Made by a program: the position numbers and the translations under genes
Assembly (NCBI GenBank): GCA_024803745.1
Contig: JANJXV010001813.1
Coordinates: forward strand, 1 to 64,000
DNA: 64,000 nt
Direction of reading: 5' to 3'
From: Megascapheus bottae
Taxonomy: Eukaryota; Chordata; Mammalia; Rodentia; Geomyidae
The notes under the pieces: model-generated
Seen by the model: the letters and a program-made list of their open reading frames with translations, nothing else
What the model was told of the DNA's origin: nothing
Database searches by the model: none
Part shown: in pieces, positions 46,559-57,030 of the stretch
How the letters are laid out: each line of letters begins with the position of its first letter
Numbering within the stretch: the first letter of the stretch is position 1

Positions 46559-46619
46559 GAAGAACTCACACCACAGATCAGTGGACTTCTCCCTCTCTCT
46601 GCTTCCCAGCTTCCACAAG
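46559..46619 (+). other. Possible exon (exon-like segment B)
   Basis: A 61-bp segment bounded by a near-ideal acceptor (polypyrimidine then CAG at 46556-46558) and an ideal donor AAG|GTAAGT (GT at 46620-46621). Continuing the frame from segment A (one base carried over), it stays open to its end and leaves a two-base overhang. No recognisable protein family. Short exon-like segments with good sites also arise by chance, so transcript evidence decides. Confidence 0.3.
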
Positions 46620-47514
46620 GTAAGTGGCATTGTCCTGCCACATTCTCCCAACTAAGATTTATGTTCAGCCTCCTCTCAGGCCCAACACCAAGGACCAAGC
46701 CATTTCCTCCTTTACATCATTTTACCAAGTATTTTGCGACCGTAACAGAAGGCTGGCTAAGGCAGACGCTCAGGACTGCAATACCAACTCTAAGAAGAAA
46801 TTTAATAAATGTTACCATCAGGATCTTGGTAACACCCCCTCAAATACTTCATTTTCTGCGAGAATATGATTTCTTAACAGAAGCAGAAGAGGTCCTAGAC
46901 GGAATTGGGCTCTTCAGCATCAGTACAAAACTACTTCTGCCTTCCCATTTCCATCAAGCACCTCAATACCACACTGTTTTTGGAAGCCCAGGCTTGGAAA
47001 TGAGGTTTCTGATTTACTTTTCAATTTGCACTCAGAGGAATGTGTCATAGCCGTGGGTCACTTGAGTCACTCAGGTGCTTCCCGGAATAATGCCCAGGAT
47101 GGGGGAGGAGGGGTCCTTTGGAATTGTGCTTTTGCAAAAAGTGACATCACTGAAAAGTTATCAGCAACACTTCCTCAGAGATACCAGGAGAAGCTGTATT
47201 GTTTAGACAAATGCTAATCATTGAGGCCTCCTGCAAATTAAGAGGAAAAAGTGATAAGAAAAAAAAAAAACATCAAGAAAGGATCAGTGTACATTTGTAA
47301 CTAGTTTTTGCAGGAAGATGTGGCCCTGACATCACTGCAGATGCAGGGGACCAGGAAGGGCAAGAGAATTGGCAGGTGGCTGTCATCCAGTTGGCCTGGC
47401 CTGACACTGTCACAGACAAGCATATTTTGCTTGTCTGTGGAAGGCTTGGGATCTTTTTTTGGATCCTGATTTTTTAAATGCTCACAGTCCCCTGAAAAAG
47501 ACAAAGTCTTTCTG
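46620..47514. other. Unique sequence
   Basis: No gene or repeat recognised. No obvious partner exon found for segment B. Confidence 0.3.
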
Positions 47515-47812
47515 ATAAGGATTTTTTTGTTGTTGTTTTTGTTGCTGTTTTGTTTTTGTTGTTGTCAGTTGTGGGGCTTGAACTCAGGGCCCAGGCACTG
47601 TCCCAGAGCTCTTTTGCTCAAGGCTAGCACTCCACCACCACGAGCCACAGCTACATTTCCAGTTTTTGAGTGGTTTATTGGAAGTAAGAGTCTCAAGAGG
47701 ACTTTCCTGCCCAGCGTGACTTTTAATTGTGATTCTCAGACCTCGGCCCCCAGAGTAGCTACGGTTATAGACATGAGCTACTGGAAGCACCTGGCTTCCA
47801 ATAAGGATTTTT
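47515..47812 (-). mobile_element. B1-dID SINE with 12-bp target duplication, antisense
   Basis: Full-length on the minus strand with a GTT-rich 3' tail (47527-47563). 'ataaggattttt' lies at 47515-47526 and 47801-47812. Confidence 0.93.
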
Positions 47813-47989
47813 AAATGATGTTACTTTTAAGTTGTTTTTGCCTCAAAACAAGTGAGGGGAAAAAATGGCAGATCACTGGACCAGTTGAAAATACACCAGA
47901 CAAATGCAAAAGGATCAAAAGCATGCTCATAGCAAGTCCGTCAGATAAAATGCAATTCAAGGTCAAAAGCATACATTTTTCCAAATGAG
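47813..47989. other. Unique sequence
   Basis: Nothing recognised. Confidence 0.35.
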
Positions 47990-48150
47990 AGATCCCTTAA
48001 TTATTTATATATTTATTATTAATATTTATTCATATATTTGATAACATATTATATGTAAGATGTAACATATATAATTATATATTATATTCATATAATTTGT
48101 ATGTGACATAATGTACTAGGTATCATTATAGATTATATGTATATATCTGT
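47990..48150. repeat. AT-rich low-complexity sequence
   Basis: Irregular TATT/ATAT units over about 160 bp. Confidence 0.8.
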
Positions 48151-48239
48151 GATCTTTGACCCAAACTAATAGAGTAATAAAACATTCTGTACCTAAAGGA
48201 AGAGCATAAAGGAAAGAAATTGGGGAATGTTAGAATATG

Positions 48240-48370
48240 CCCCAATATGGGAGGAGGTAAAAGAATGCTAATGGGGCCTTACTATGAAATACTATGCAGG
48301 GATTAGAATGATCTACCTATGAACTATAGCACTCGAATGACTTGCTATTGTTGGAGACTTCCCACGTCTG
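48240..48370 (+). mobile_element. Possible L1 3'-region fragment
   Basis: 'gaatgctaatggggccttac' and 'gaaatactatgcagggatta' resemble the same L1 landmark as 10300-10490. Confidence 0.5.
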
Positions 48371-48699
48371 GACATGCCTTCTGTCCTTCTGTGAGCGATC
48401 AGCAACCACAAAACAATTGACATGGAGACAGGTAGCTTATCTCCCTGCCCTCTTATAAGTCAAAGTCTGTCCCGGAACACCAAATAGGAAGCTCACAGTG
48501 AGATAGGGCTTAGACGAGATGTCACCTGGGGGTATTTACTTCCATTCCACCTTCTGTTTGCCCTCTCCTACTGTTCTTGCTCCAACATAGGTGCATCTGG
48601 AGAGCAGGTCTCAAATGACCACATGCACAAGTCCCGAGTGCAAGCTCTACTCCACAAAGCACAAGCCAAGGCAGGCTGCCACAAAGTGATGGACCCTAA
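48371..48699. other. Unique sequence
   Basis: Nothing recognised. Confidence 0.35.
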
Positions 48700-48900
48700 T
48701 GATGACGACAGCACTATTTACCATGTTGATATATGAGCATACTATGGGATGCTCAATGCCTTACGTATTTGTTTTTTCATATTCTCACGAACGTCTCCAT
48801 AGATAGTCACGAGGAATCCCTATTTTGTGGAGGATGAACTGAAGGCTGGAAGAAGAAATCTGAATTGCCCGAGTTCATGTTGTCACAAGTTAGCAAAGCA
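48700..48900 (-). mobile_element. MIR, antisense
   Basis: 'tatgagcatactatgggatg', 'catattctcacgaacgtctc', 'ggaggatgaactgaaggctg' and 'ttgtcacaagttagc' are in antisense MIR order. Confidence 0.65.
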
Positions 48901-49029
48901 AGTCTTTGCTCCCAGTTGATGCTGCTCAGAGACCAGCAAAGAAGCGTCCACTCTCCAAGGTCAACTAACGCACCTCCAGACCTGCAGTACCACACTTTGA
49001 TGCTGTAGGTTGGGTTTGGTTTGGGTTCT

Positions 49030-49245
49030 GTGCCCGTAATGGGGCTTACACTCGGGGTCTGGGTATGTTGTCTCTTAGCTTCATCACTCAAGGCTAGTGC
49101 CCTCCCACTTGAGCCACTTCTGGCTTTCTGTTGGTTAACTGGAGATGAGAATCTCACAGACTTTACTCTGCAGGCTGGCTTTGAAAGCCAATCCTCAGAT
49201 CCCAGCCTCCAGAGCAGCTAGGATTATAGGTGTGAGCCATTGGCA
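49030..49245 (-). mobile_element. B1-dID SINE, antisense
   Basis: 'catcactcaaggctagtgcc', 'gttggttaactggagatgag' and 'agagcagctaggattatagg'. Full-length but diverged. Confidence 0.88.
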
Positions 49246-49279
49246 ACTTCGTTGCAAGTACTAAGTTTTAAAAAGGTTA

Positions 49280-49420
49280 TCTCACATATTTCGCTGGGCC
49301 TTTGCATGTATCATCATCTTCATTCTTGCCACACTCCTGGGAAATGAATCGCATCCTCCCTTTCCACAAATAGGAATGTGGAAAGGTGAGAAGCTTTGCG
49401 ACCAATGAGATGATGGCGGC
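49280..49420 (-). mobile_element. MIR, antisense
   Basis: 'gcatgtatcatcatcttcat', 'cctttccacaaataggaatg' and 'ggaaaggtgagaagctttgc' fit an antisense MIR, immediately next to the SINE. Confidence 0.5.
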
Positions 49421-50883
49421 TCGGATCCGAAACATGTGGGCTCTCTGCCTGGCCTCTCCCACCCTTTCCTCAGGTGTTATTGGGCTTCTTTTCCAATAAC
49501 CAAAGAAACCAAACTTCACCCCGACAGAAGAACTAAAACAAAGCTGATTTCTCCTTACTTCCCCTAATTCCTGACATCATAGATAAATAAAAAAGCAGTA
49601 ATAAACCTGTAGGTCCTCACCTCTTAACTGATTTAAGTCCATCCCGAAAGTTACCAGGGGTGGAAATGAAATTGTCTGTTTCATGTTTGTAATCTTGGGA
49701 GAGAAGGGGACAGTCTGAAATTGGTGTTGTAAATTGGGATCCATTTGTGTTAGCCAGGTAAGAAGTCAGCTCGTTTTCTATTTTTTTTAATAATTTCCAC
49801 AAATTTCCTTTTTGTTTTATTCTTGTGTCGATCTCTGTCTCTGTCTCTCTTCCTTCTCTCCCTTTTCATGTGCCCTCTCACATTTTCACTTCCTATAAGA
49901 GGGATCACTGTGCCTGCACTAACATGTGCTATAAAAAAAAGCCTTTAAATGTGTATGTTGTTAAATGAAAAGAAATCGCATCTACATCTGCCTGTGTGTC
50001 CTTGAGGTTGAAATTCCCTTTTAAAAGAGAGAATTAAATGATAAGGTTAGAGGTCTCCCGACTCCTCATAATTCTGTCTGTGATTAAAAGCCAATAGTTT
50101 CATTATTTTGGTGATGTTCTGGGGTTTTGGGGACTTAATTCTGCCTTGTAAATTGAGGTCAGCAAGCTAGAAGAAAACTGAAAATCCTCTGGGCTCGCTG
50201 CTATGTTCCCGAGACCAGAGTCGCTATCAGCTCTGTCCTAATGAATCTCCACTCTATTAAGTGGTTATTTGGTCTTGAAATAGGTCATTTGTAGCTCCTT
50301 CTCACTCAAGAACAGAAGGCAAACTGTTAGAGAAGAACTGGAAGAACAGAAGGTGGATTGAGACTGAAAAGGGCTCTCCTACCAAGGGCTCCATTTAATG
50401 GACTCAGAATAAAGTGCTCTGGGATGGATGGGTCTTACTGTCTAGGAGAGGACCAGGGAGAAGGATGGAGGAGGGGTGGGGTGGGGGGGGGGAATCTGAT
50501 CAAGATGCCTTGCCTGCATACACAGGTAGGTCAAAATGAATCCCTCTGTACAACTAATTAAAGTTAATTTTAAAGTTAGTGTGGGGGGGGTGGGGGAGAA
50601 AGATTGTGTTGAGGTGTTTTCAGTAGGATGCTGAGAGAACTCTGACCCAGAGAAAAGGAAGTTCCTGAGGAATATTAAGTGAATGGTACCCAAGAGTACA
50701 GATTGAGGAACATTTAGGAATTTTTAAAAAATGAGCTGTTGGTAATTAGGCAAGAAATCTCCTCAGGTGGTCGCATGAAATATATTACCCAAACTGAGAC
50801 ACTCAAAAACAAAAGGGAAGGCCATGCATCATTCACAGGAACTACCCCAGACACACTGGAACTAAATAATACTATAAGAAAAT
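49421..50883. other. Unique block, about 1.5 kb; candidate regulatory sequence
   Basis: No recognised repeats apart from G-runs at 50479-50492 and 50582-50590. 50030-50330 has low simple-sequence content with AT-rich motifs ('gtgattaaaagccaatag', 'gaatctccactctattaag') and could be conserved. No gene recognised. Confidence 0.3.
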
Positions 50884-51099
50884 GAGTTTCAGGACTGGGA
50901 GCATAGCCTAGTGGTAGAGTGTTCCCCTAGCAAACACGAAGCCCTGGGTTTGATTCCTCAGTTCCACATATACAGAAAAAGCCAGAAGTGCCTCTGTGGC
51001 TCAAGTGGCAGAGCACTAACCTTGAGCAAAAAGTGTCCAAGGACAGTGTGCAGGCCCTGAGTTCAAGCTCCAGGACTGGTTAAAAAAAAAAGAGTTTCA
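50884..51099 (+). mobile_element. IDL-Geo SINE with 8-bp target duplication
   Basis: 'gagtttca' lies at 50884-50891 and 51092-51099. The body runs 'gagcatagcctagtggtaga', 'ccctgggtttgattcctcag', 'aggccctgagttcaagctcc' and a 10-A tail. It keeps 'gagcaaaaagtgtccaagg', unlike the copies with 'gagaaagtccaagg', so it is a different subfamily. Confidence 0.93.
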
Positions 51100-51392
51100 T
51101 GTGTACTGTTTAGGCCATAGGGTGCAGGCGTACTTTCAGCTCCTATTCCTGGGCCAAAAGCAGACATTACTAATGGATTGTGGCTTCTGTCCCTTTAAAC
51201 TGGACTGTGGTCTCAAATCCATTCTCAACAGAGCCTCCCTCTTCTTCCCTACAAATCCATAGGCAGGAGCAGAGGGGAACAGATCTTTGTGGTCATTAAC
51301 AACATTTATTTCCACTCTGTTCCTTTCCCCCCCCCCGCCCCTTTTAATCCTCCCATTTTTCTCTCTTTAGAATCTAGAATTCTATATCGCAC
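51100..51392. other. Unique sequence with poly-C
   Basis: A C-run of about 9 lies at 51328-51337. Nothing else recognised. Confidence 0.35.
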
Positions 51393-51970
51393 GTGTTAGA
51401 TAAGTCTCAGAGTTTGCTTGAAAATCTTGTGCTTTTAAAAATGCTTTATGACATTTTATCAATTCACTACCTAGAACAATTAGGTACAAATAACCACCAT
51501 ACTCTGTTTTGTTTTGTTTTCAATTTAGGCCTGAAAAAGAAATCTTCTAGTAGATTTCCACTGGTTGGAAATTTTAAGGTTGGGATAAGTAAACATGGTC
51601 ATTTTCTAAGGGAGGAGTCTGGTCTCAACCTTAGGAAATACATCAGAGAATTCCAACATGCTTGGCTAACAGTTGCTAAACTGAGTGGGCTCAGCCAAGA
51701 ACAGTGGTCCAGATTTATGAGCACATACGAGGCCAACCTTCTTAGGAACACTAATATCTATCATTTGTCCGTTCTGCGAGAAAGGTCAGGGGATGTGGCA
51801 AGGACCATTTCAAGGGTCCCTGTGCCACTTGCATAAGAGACCAATGACCTGCAAACAAGGTCATCTGTTACTAAAATGGAAAGGTGCACTGGGAGCACTA
51901 GTCTAATTCCAGAGCAGTGATCTGGAGCCTGACAACAAATGCCCTGTGGCTTATATCGCTCCCCAATAAA
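51393..51970 (+). other. Open frame and possible 3'-terminal exon
   Basis: A 147-codon frame runs 51393-51836. Inside it is a good acceptor ('gttttgttttcaatttag', AG at 51527-51528), after which 102 codons stay open to TAA at 51834-51836. An AATAAA follows at 51965-51970 with T/GT-rich sequence beyond. The peptide from the acceptor on is of ordinary composition, without repeats, but I recognise no family. It is not phase-compatible with the candidate exons at 46081-46619. Frames of this length are expected by chance in 64 kb. Confidence 0.2.
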
Positions 51971-52184
51971 AATGGTATTTGATGTTATCCGAGCTAGTCA
52001 TTGTAAATTAGTTTATTGCAAATGAAGATACAATTTCATGTGGAGAGCAGTAAGCTTTCTTTCTCAGACCCAACAGCCTGTGAGTTGAATGCAGTCTTTA
52101 AAAATATTTGTATTTGTTCCTTTTTCATATTTAAGACCTTATTTCAGGTTTCCAGACTTTAGTCTGGAATGATGATGGATGCTT
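51971..52184. other. Unique sequence
   Basis: Nothing recognised. Confidence 0.35.
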
Positions 52185-52385
52185 GCATTTTAAACACATA
52201 AATAATAAACATTATTATAAAAATATAATATATAGTAATATATTTATTTGTATAAACATAAATAATATATTCTATTATATATTTTATATGTAAATATATG
52301 TCTAGGAATATAAATATATGTATAATTATACATGCATATTACTATATGGATATGCAATAGTATGTATTATTATAAGAATTATTGT
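52185..52385. repeat. AT-rich low-complexity sequence
   Basis: Irregular ATAAT/TATAT units over about 200 bp. Confidence 0.85.
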
Positions 52386-52636
52386 TACTTTAGAAACCTG
52401 AAAAAGTGTCCATTCATGCAAAGGCACTGGGGTATATCTCAGTTACACCTGATCATGCTTGTTTAGTATGTTTCCTTCCTTCCCTTGAGGTATTTTAGTT
52501 TGCAACTCCTGGTTTAGTTTAATAAGTGAGTCATGAAGGCATCGACCATGAAATTGAAGACGTAGTCACCCAAGAGTGTATTTTAATTTAAATTTAACAT
52601 TAGCCAATGCTTCAGGCTAATGATAAACATTACCCA

Positions 52637-52702
52637 ACTGCTGCACACACACATACACACCCATACACCAAAGTACCCATACAAGCACACACACAAGCAC
52701 AT
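52637..52702 (+). repeat. Degenerate (CA)n
   Basis: CACACA units interrupted by TACA and CCAA. Confidence 0.8.
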
Positions 52703-53689
52703 GTAGCATCTTTACATGGTGTTCTAGTCATTCAACCAAATACCGAGTTGCCAGAAATAGTCAGGGGTCTTAATAACAAAGACTTGACCTCAAAAACAAA
52801 AACAAAAGGATTTAACCTTCTCTAAAGGATAGAGGATGGTTTCCCTGAAAATGGGAAGCACAAAGCAAGCCTGGTAACTGAGTCAAGAAGGAAGCTGGGG
52901 AGGTGGCAGAGCTGTTACCCACACCACAGCTCGGTGAGGCCTGGAAGCCTGAAGCCTTGCCAGGCACATTTCACTGGTTGGGGCTGACTCTCACCTCCTG
53001 GTCTTCCTCCAGGCTCCCCTAGAGGCAAGTAGAAGAGAAGCCTCCTTCCCCACTCAGGCTTGCACATGGCACTGGTGTGGAACTTGTCCAGGGCTCCCAG
53101 GAAAGTCTATCTCCAGGACTCAGCCAGCATGTGAACATTCTGTGCAGCTCAGCCTCTGGGAACAGGAACCTGATTTTCTTCCCCAGGATCTCTGGACCAC
53201 AGGGAAGGGAGAAGCGCTTTCTATAATCCTGACAGAAAAGACAGTGTTTCCATTGCCCCATGCCACACAGGGGCCTAATTAAATCAGCCTGTGTTACAGG
53301 GATTGTACCACAGGGCCTCACACTGATCCCCGCTTCTGTTTCTCAGGCCAAGGGGTTCAGATAATGAACCCGAACTGCTTCTCAATTCATTGCAAATTCC
53401 AGAAGGCAGGGGAGGAATTTAAAAAAAAATAAAAAAAAATTAAGCCAGGGTTGATGTTGCCAGGCTATTAAACCACTCTTCATTAAACAAAGTAACGAGA
53501 AGGCAGAGGAAGGGGTTGATTTTCTAGCCCGGGGAAGTCTTTGTTACAGAGTTCTGACCTTAAGAACTGACAGCAAAAGGTTTTGTTCATGGAGCAACTC
53601 AGACAATGTCAGTTGGATAAAGAAGTCTGTTTGGATTTTTCAAAGTGCTGGAAGAGGAAGGGAGAGTTTAGAACTGGAAATGATGATGA
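52703..53689. other. Unique sequence, about 1 kb
   Basis: An A-run lies at 53420-53438. No gene or repeat recognised. Confidence 0.35.
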
Positions 53690-53785
53690 TGATGTTGGAT
53701 ACGGAGATACCTGGTCCTGAGTTCACATCCTAGCTCTCTCATTCCCAGCTGTGTGACAGTTCTCAGCTTTATCTGTGCTGGGTGA
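53690..53785 (+). mobile_element. MIR
   Basis: 'cctggtcctgagttcacatc' and 'attcccagctgtgtgacagt' match the MIR core. Confidence 0.75.
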
Positions 53786-53859
53786 TGGATATCCAGGGAG
53801 TATGCCCACTCCATCAGTCACAGCTGGCTCAGGTATTGGCTTAATGGAAGCCTGTCTGT

Positions 53860-53995
53860 CTGCCTGCCTGCCTTGCTAGATTTTGAGTCCTATGAGGGGA
53901 AAAGATCTCATCTACTTTGTCTACCCGAGAGTCACTTCTCACCCCCCTCAGTAAATATTGGATGAGCATTTAATGAATTCACGAATAAGCAAAGT
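53860..53995 (+). mobile_element. L2 3'-end fragment
   Basis: 'tgagtcctatgaggggaaaa' and 'cctcagtaaatattggatga' with 'taatgaattcacgaata' match the L2 3' end. Confidence 0.6.
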
Positions 53996-54828
53996 AAGAC
54001 GTTTCATTTATCATACCTAGATAATCTTGACAACCACCCCAGGAGATGGGGCCTGCACGACTGCACCCTTTCCAAGCATCTCCATTGGAGAACCAATTAG
54101 CCAGAAAGGTTAGACCAAAACAATTTTTTTTTCTTAAATTCACAAGAACAGACTTTTTTCTGTAATCTTTACCTTGAACCTTTCTCCCAATTCCCCAAGA
54201 CTTTCTGCCACACATGCAAAGACTTTCTTCTGAATTTCAAAATCCTCATTCCCATCCCCTTCCCCAGACCCTAGATGATGGAACTAAAGAATCACAAAGA
54301 ATCAAAATACAGCGTTTGTTCTCATTGAAAAGTCCTTGTTTGCCTGCAGGTGAAGGCCCATGAAATCATTTCACACAAGACAGACAGGCATGCGATGTTT
54401 CCCGTCACACATCTGCATCCCACCTGCTTGGACCACTCATCTTATATGGTCCAATGTGCAGTAACCATTGAGGCACATCCCCTCTAAAATCAACATTTTT
54501 CTTGGTAACCTGATCTGCCTCTTTGCTTTATACTTCACATCGCCTCAGAGATTTTATTCTGCCAATGGAAAATGAACGAATGCCATTTCTTTGGATCTAC
54601 TTTTGTTAGAAAGGAATAGCATATCTCATTCTGGGAAGACCATTATCAACTGGTATCACAATGCCCACCTTTGTCTCTGCTCTAGAATTTCAGAGATATG
54701 AACCTTACAAGTCTATGGATTCATTCTGTTTTGCCATTTTTGTGGGCAATCCATTAGCCTGTCAGAGGCCAGTGAGCCAAGGACAATTGTAGATCTTTGT
54801 TTTCTTTTTCAATTTCCTTTTTTTTTTC
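53996..54828. other. Unique sequence
   Basis: No gene or repeat recognised. Confidence 0.35.
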
Positions 54829-55036
54829 TTGATGGTACCACTGGTGGAATTCAGGGCCTCATGCTTCCTGAGCAAGCACTCTGCCATTTGAGCACACAGT
54901 AGTCCTTTTCAGTTCACTTGCTTTTAGTTTCTCAAATAGATTCTTGGGCTTTTACCCAGGCTTTCTTCAGATCACGATCCTCCTACTTCTGCCTCCTGAG
55001 TACCTGGGATGACAGATATGGGCTACCATGCCCAGC
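54829..55036 (-). mobile_element. Old ID+B1 composite SINE, antisense
   Basis: 'gaattcagggcctcatgctt' with 'ctgagcaagcactctgccat' (ID half), a T/A-rich linker, then 'gcctcctgagtacctgggat' (B1 half). Same architecture as 3935-4134 and 10612-10767. Confidence 0.75.
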
Positions 55037-55668
55037 AATGCAAATCATAAGTTTTTAAGATCAAATAGAATAAAGGATTGTTGGCTATCATTGATTTTCT
55101 GAGAAATCAATATCCAAATCAACTATCTAAGTCACCATTTACATTCAAATAGTCTACACAAAGCTACGGTGTTCTTGAGCCCAGTTCCACAGTCAGGTTA
55201 GAAACCTATGGGTTGGAATAACTACTATAAATCGGACTTTTCCAAATATAAGTGATTGTCTTTTAGACCACATGGAATGCTTACAGAAATTGTGAATTCC
55301 AAGGCTTACCTCCTAGAGAGTTTAATAACACAGGGGACCCCCAGAATGTATAGCCCTGATCCATACCCTGCTTCTGCAGGAAGGGGCTTCAAGTAACTTC
55401 ATGAGCTCATTGCACGCCCTCCAGTGCGACACTCAAGTGCTCTCAGGCTTAATTTCCTCATCTGAACACCAGGTACGAAAACACCCAGGCAATGTCACGA
55501 AATGCTGCCAAGTTAATCTGTGCGGAGGTGGTTGGCAATTCTATCAAGTGCTCTATACAGGTATAAAGTATTCCAGTTTTCAGCTCACTTGGTTGTAATG
55601 TTTTTTATTTTTGCTTATTGGGGACCAGTTTCAGGTGATTTGCAAGGTCCACTGTATAAAGGAAATAT
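55037..55668. other. Unique sequence
   Basis: Nothing recognised. Confidence 0.35.
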
Positions 55669-55885
55669 AAAAAGCAAATTTGGGCTGGGAGTTTGGCCTA
55701 CTGGTAGAGTGTTTGCTTTGCATGCACAGAGACCCAGGTTCGATTCCTTGGTACCACATACATAGAAAAAAGCCGGAAGTGGTGCTGAAGCTCAAGTGGT
55801 AGAGCTCTAGCCTTGAGAAAGTCCAAGGACAGTGCTCAGGCCCTGAGCTCAAGCCCAGGACTGGTTTAAAAAAAAAGCAAATTTG
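55669..55885 (+). mobile_element. IDL-Geo SINE, intact promoter boxes, 14-bp target duplication
   Basis: 'aaaaagcaaatttg' is exact at 55669-55682 and 55872-55885. The A box TGGCCTACTGG (55694-55704) and B box GGTTCGATTCC (55737-55747) fit the RNA polymerase III consensus, and an A-tail is present. On these criteria it is the best candidate for a young copy in the window. Confidence 0.95.
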
Positions 55886-55957
55886 ATGATGATGCCAAGC
55901 TGATAGCCATGGGGGTTCTAAACTGCATGGGTTCTGTGGGTGTGTCGAAAACTTAAG

Positions 55958-56158
55958 GAGTAATGGCTGTAATCCTAGAGGCCATTCTGGAGGCTAGAAT
56001 ATGAGAAAAGTCTATGGGAGACTCTTATCTCCAATTCACTACCAAAAGCAACAACAAAAGAAACAGAAATGGAGCTGTGGTTCAAGTGGTGAAGCTCTAG
56101 AGTTTCTGCAAAGAAGCTCAGGTATAGCACCCAGCCCTAAGTTCAAAACAAAAACAAA
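55958..56158 (+). mobile_element. B1-dID SINE
   Basis: Eroded head ('taatggctgtaatcctagag'), linker 'ctccaattcactaccaaaa', ID half and an A/C-rich tail ('aaaacaaaaacaaag') into which the next SINE inserted. Confidence 0.85.
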
Positions 56159-56388
56159 GCCCAGCATGGTGGCTCATGCCTGTAATCCTAGCTACTCAGG
56201 AGGCTGAGATCTGAGGATCAAGGTTCAAAGCCAGCCCCAGCACAAAAGGACCTGAGACTCTTATCTCCAATTAACCTCTAGAAAACAGGAAGTGGGGCTT
56301 GGCTCAAGGGTCGGGTGGTAGCCTTGAGCCGAAGAGCTCAGGGACAGCACCCAGGCTGAGTTCAAGCCCTATGACCCACAAAAAAAAG
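56159..56388 (+). mobile_element. B1-dID SINE, back-to-back with the previous one
   Basis: Full-length and close to consensus, with an A-tail. Same subfamily variants as 26835-27055. Confidence 0.93.
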
Positions 56389-56825
56389 AGACAATTCTAG
56401 CCCAAAGTCAATGGCAAATAGTGGTAACATGTCCAACTCTTAAGTAAAAGGTGACAGCTTTGGAAAAGCTACTGAAGATTCAAAACCACTACTGTGTATG
56501 CACACTCCCCCACCTCTCCTTCCATTGTCCCAGGATTAAATATTCATTGCCTTTCTCTGTGCAAACAGAGACAGAGCCTAAGACACACATCATAAAAAAT
56601 GCAATGTAAAGTTTCTCCCTAATTTCAGTTTCTGTATTAGAAATGCATTTTTGAATGACCTTCCCACTGCTGGGGTCGAACACCTAATCTTCCCTGCCCG
56701 GGTGAGTGTTATTCTGGGGAAACGTGGGTGTGTATGGAAGACCAAGAGATCAAGGACAAATCCCCATCAGCTGTCTGGCAATCCTCACCCCATCAACACA
56801 CACAGTGTTCAACATATGTTCAGGA
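56389..56825. other. Unique sequence
   Basis: Nothing recognised. Confidence 0.35.
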
Positions 56826-57030
56826 AGTCAGGCGCTGGTAGCTCATACCTGTAATCCTAGCTACTCAGAAGGCTGAGATCTGAGGATCATGGTTCAAAGC
56901 CAGCCTGGGCAGGAAAAGTCCAGGAGACTTTTATCTCCAATCCATCACCAGAAAAACAGAAGCGACACTGTGACTCAAAGCAGTAGAACACTAGCCTGCA
57001 GAAAAAGATGAAGGCCCACAACCAGCGTGA
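56826..57030 (+). mobile_element. B1-dID SINE
   Basis: 'ctcatacctgtaatcctagc', 'ggttcaaagccagcctgggc' and 'ttatctccaatccatcacca', with an ID half lacking its last part. Confidence 0.88.
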
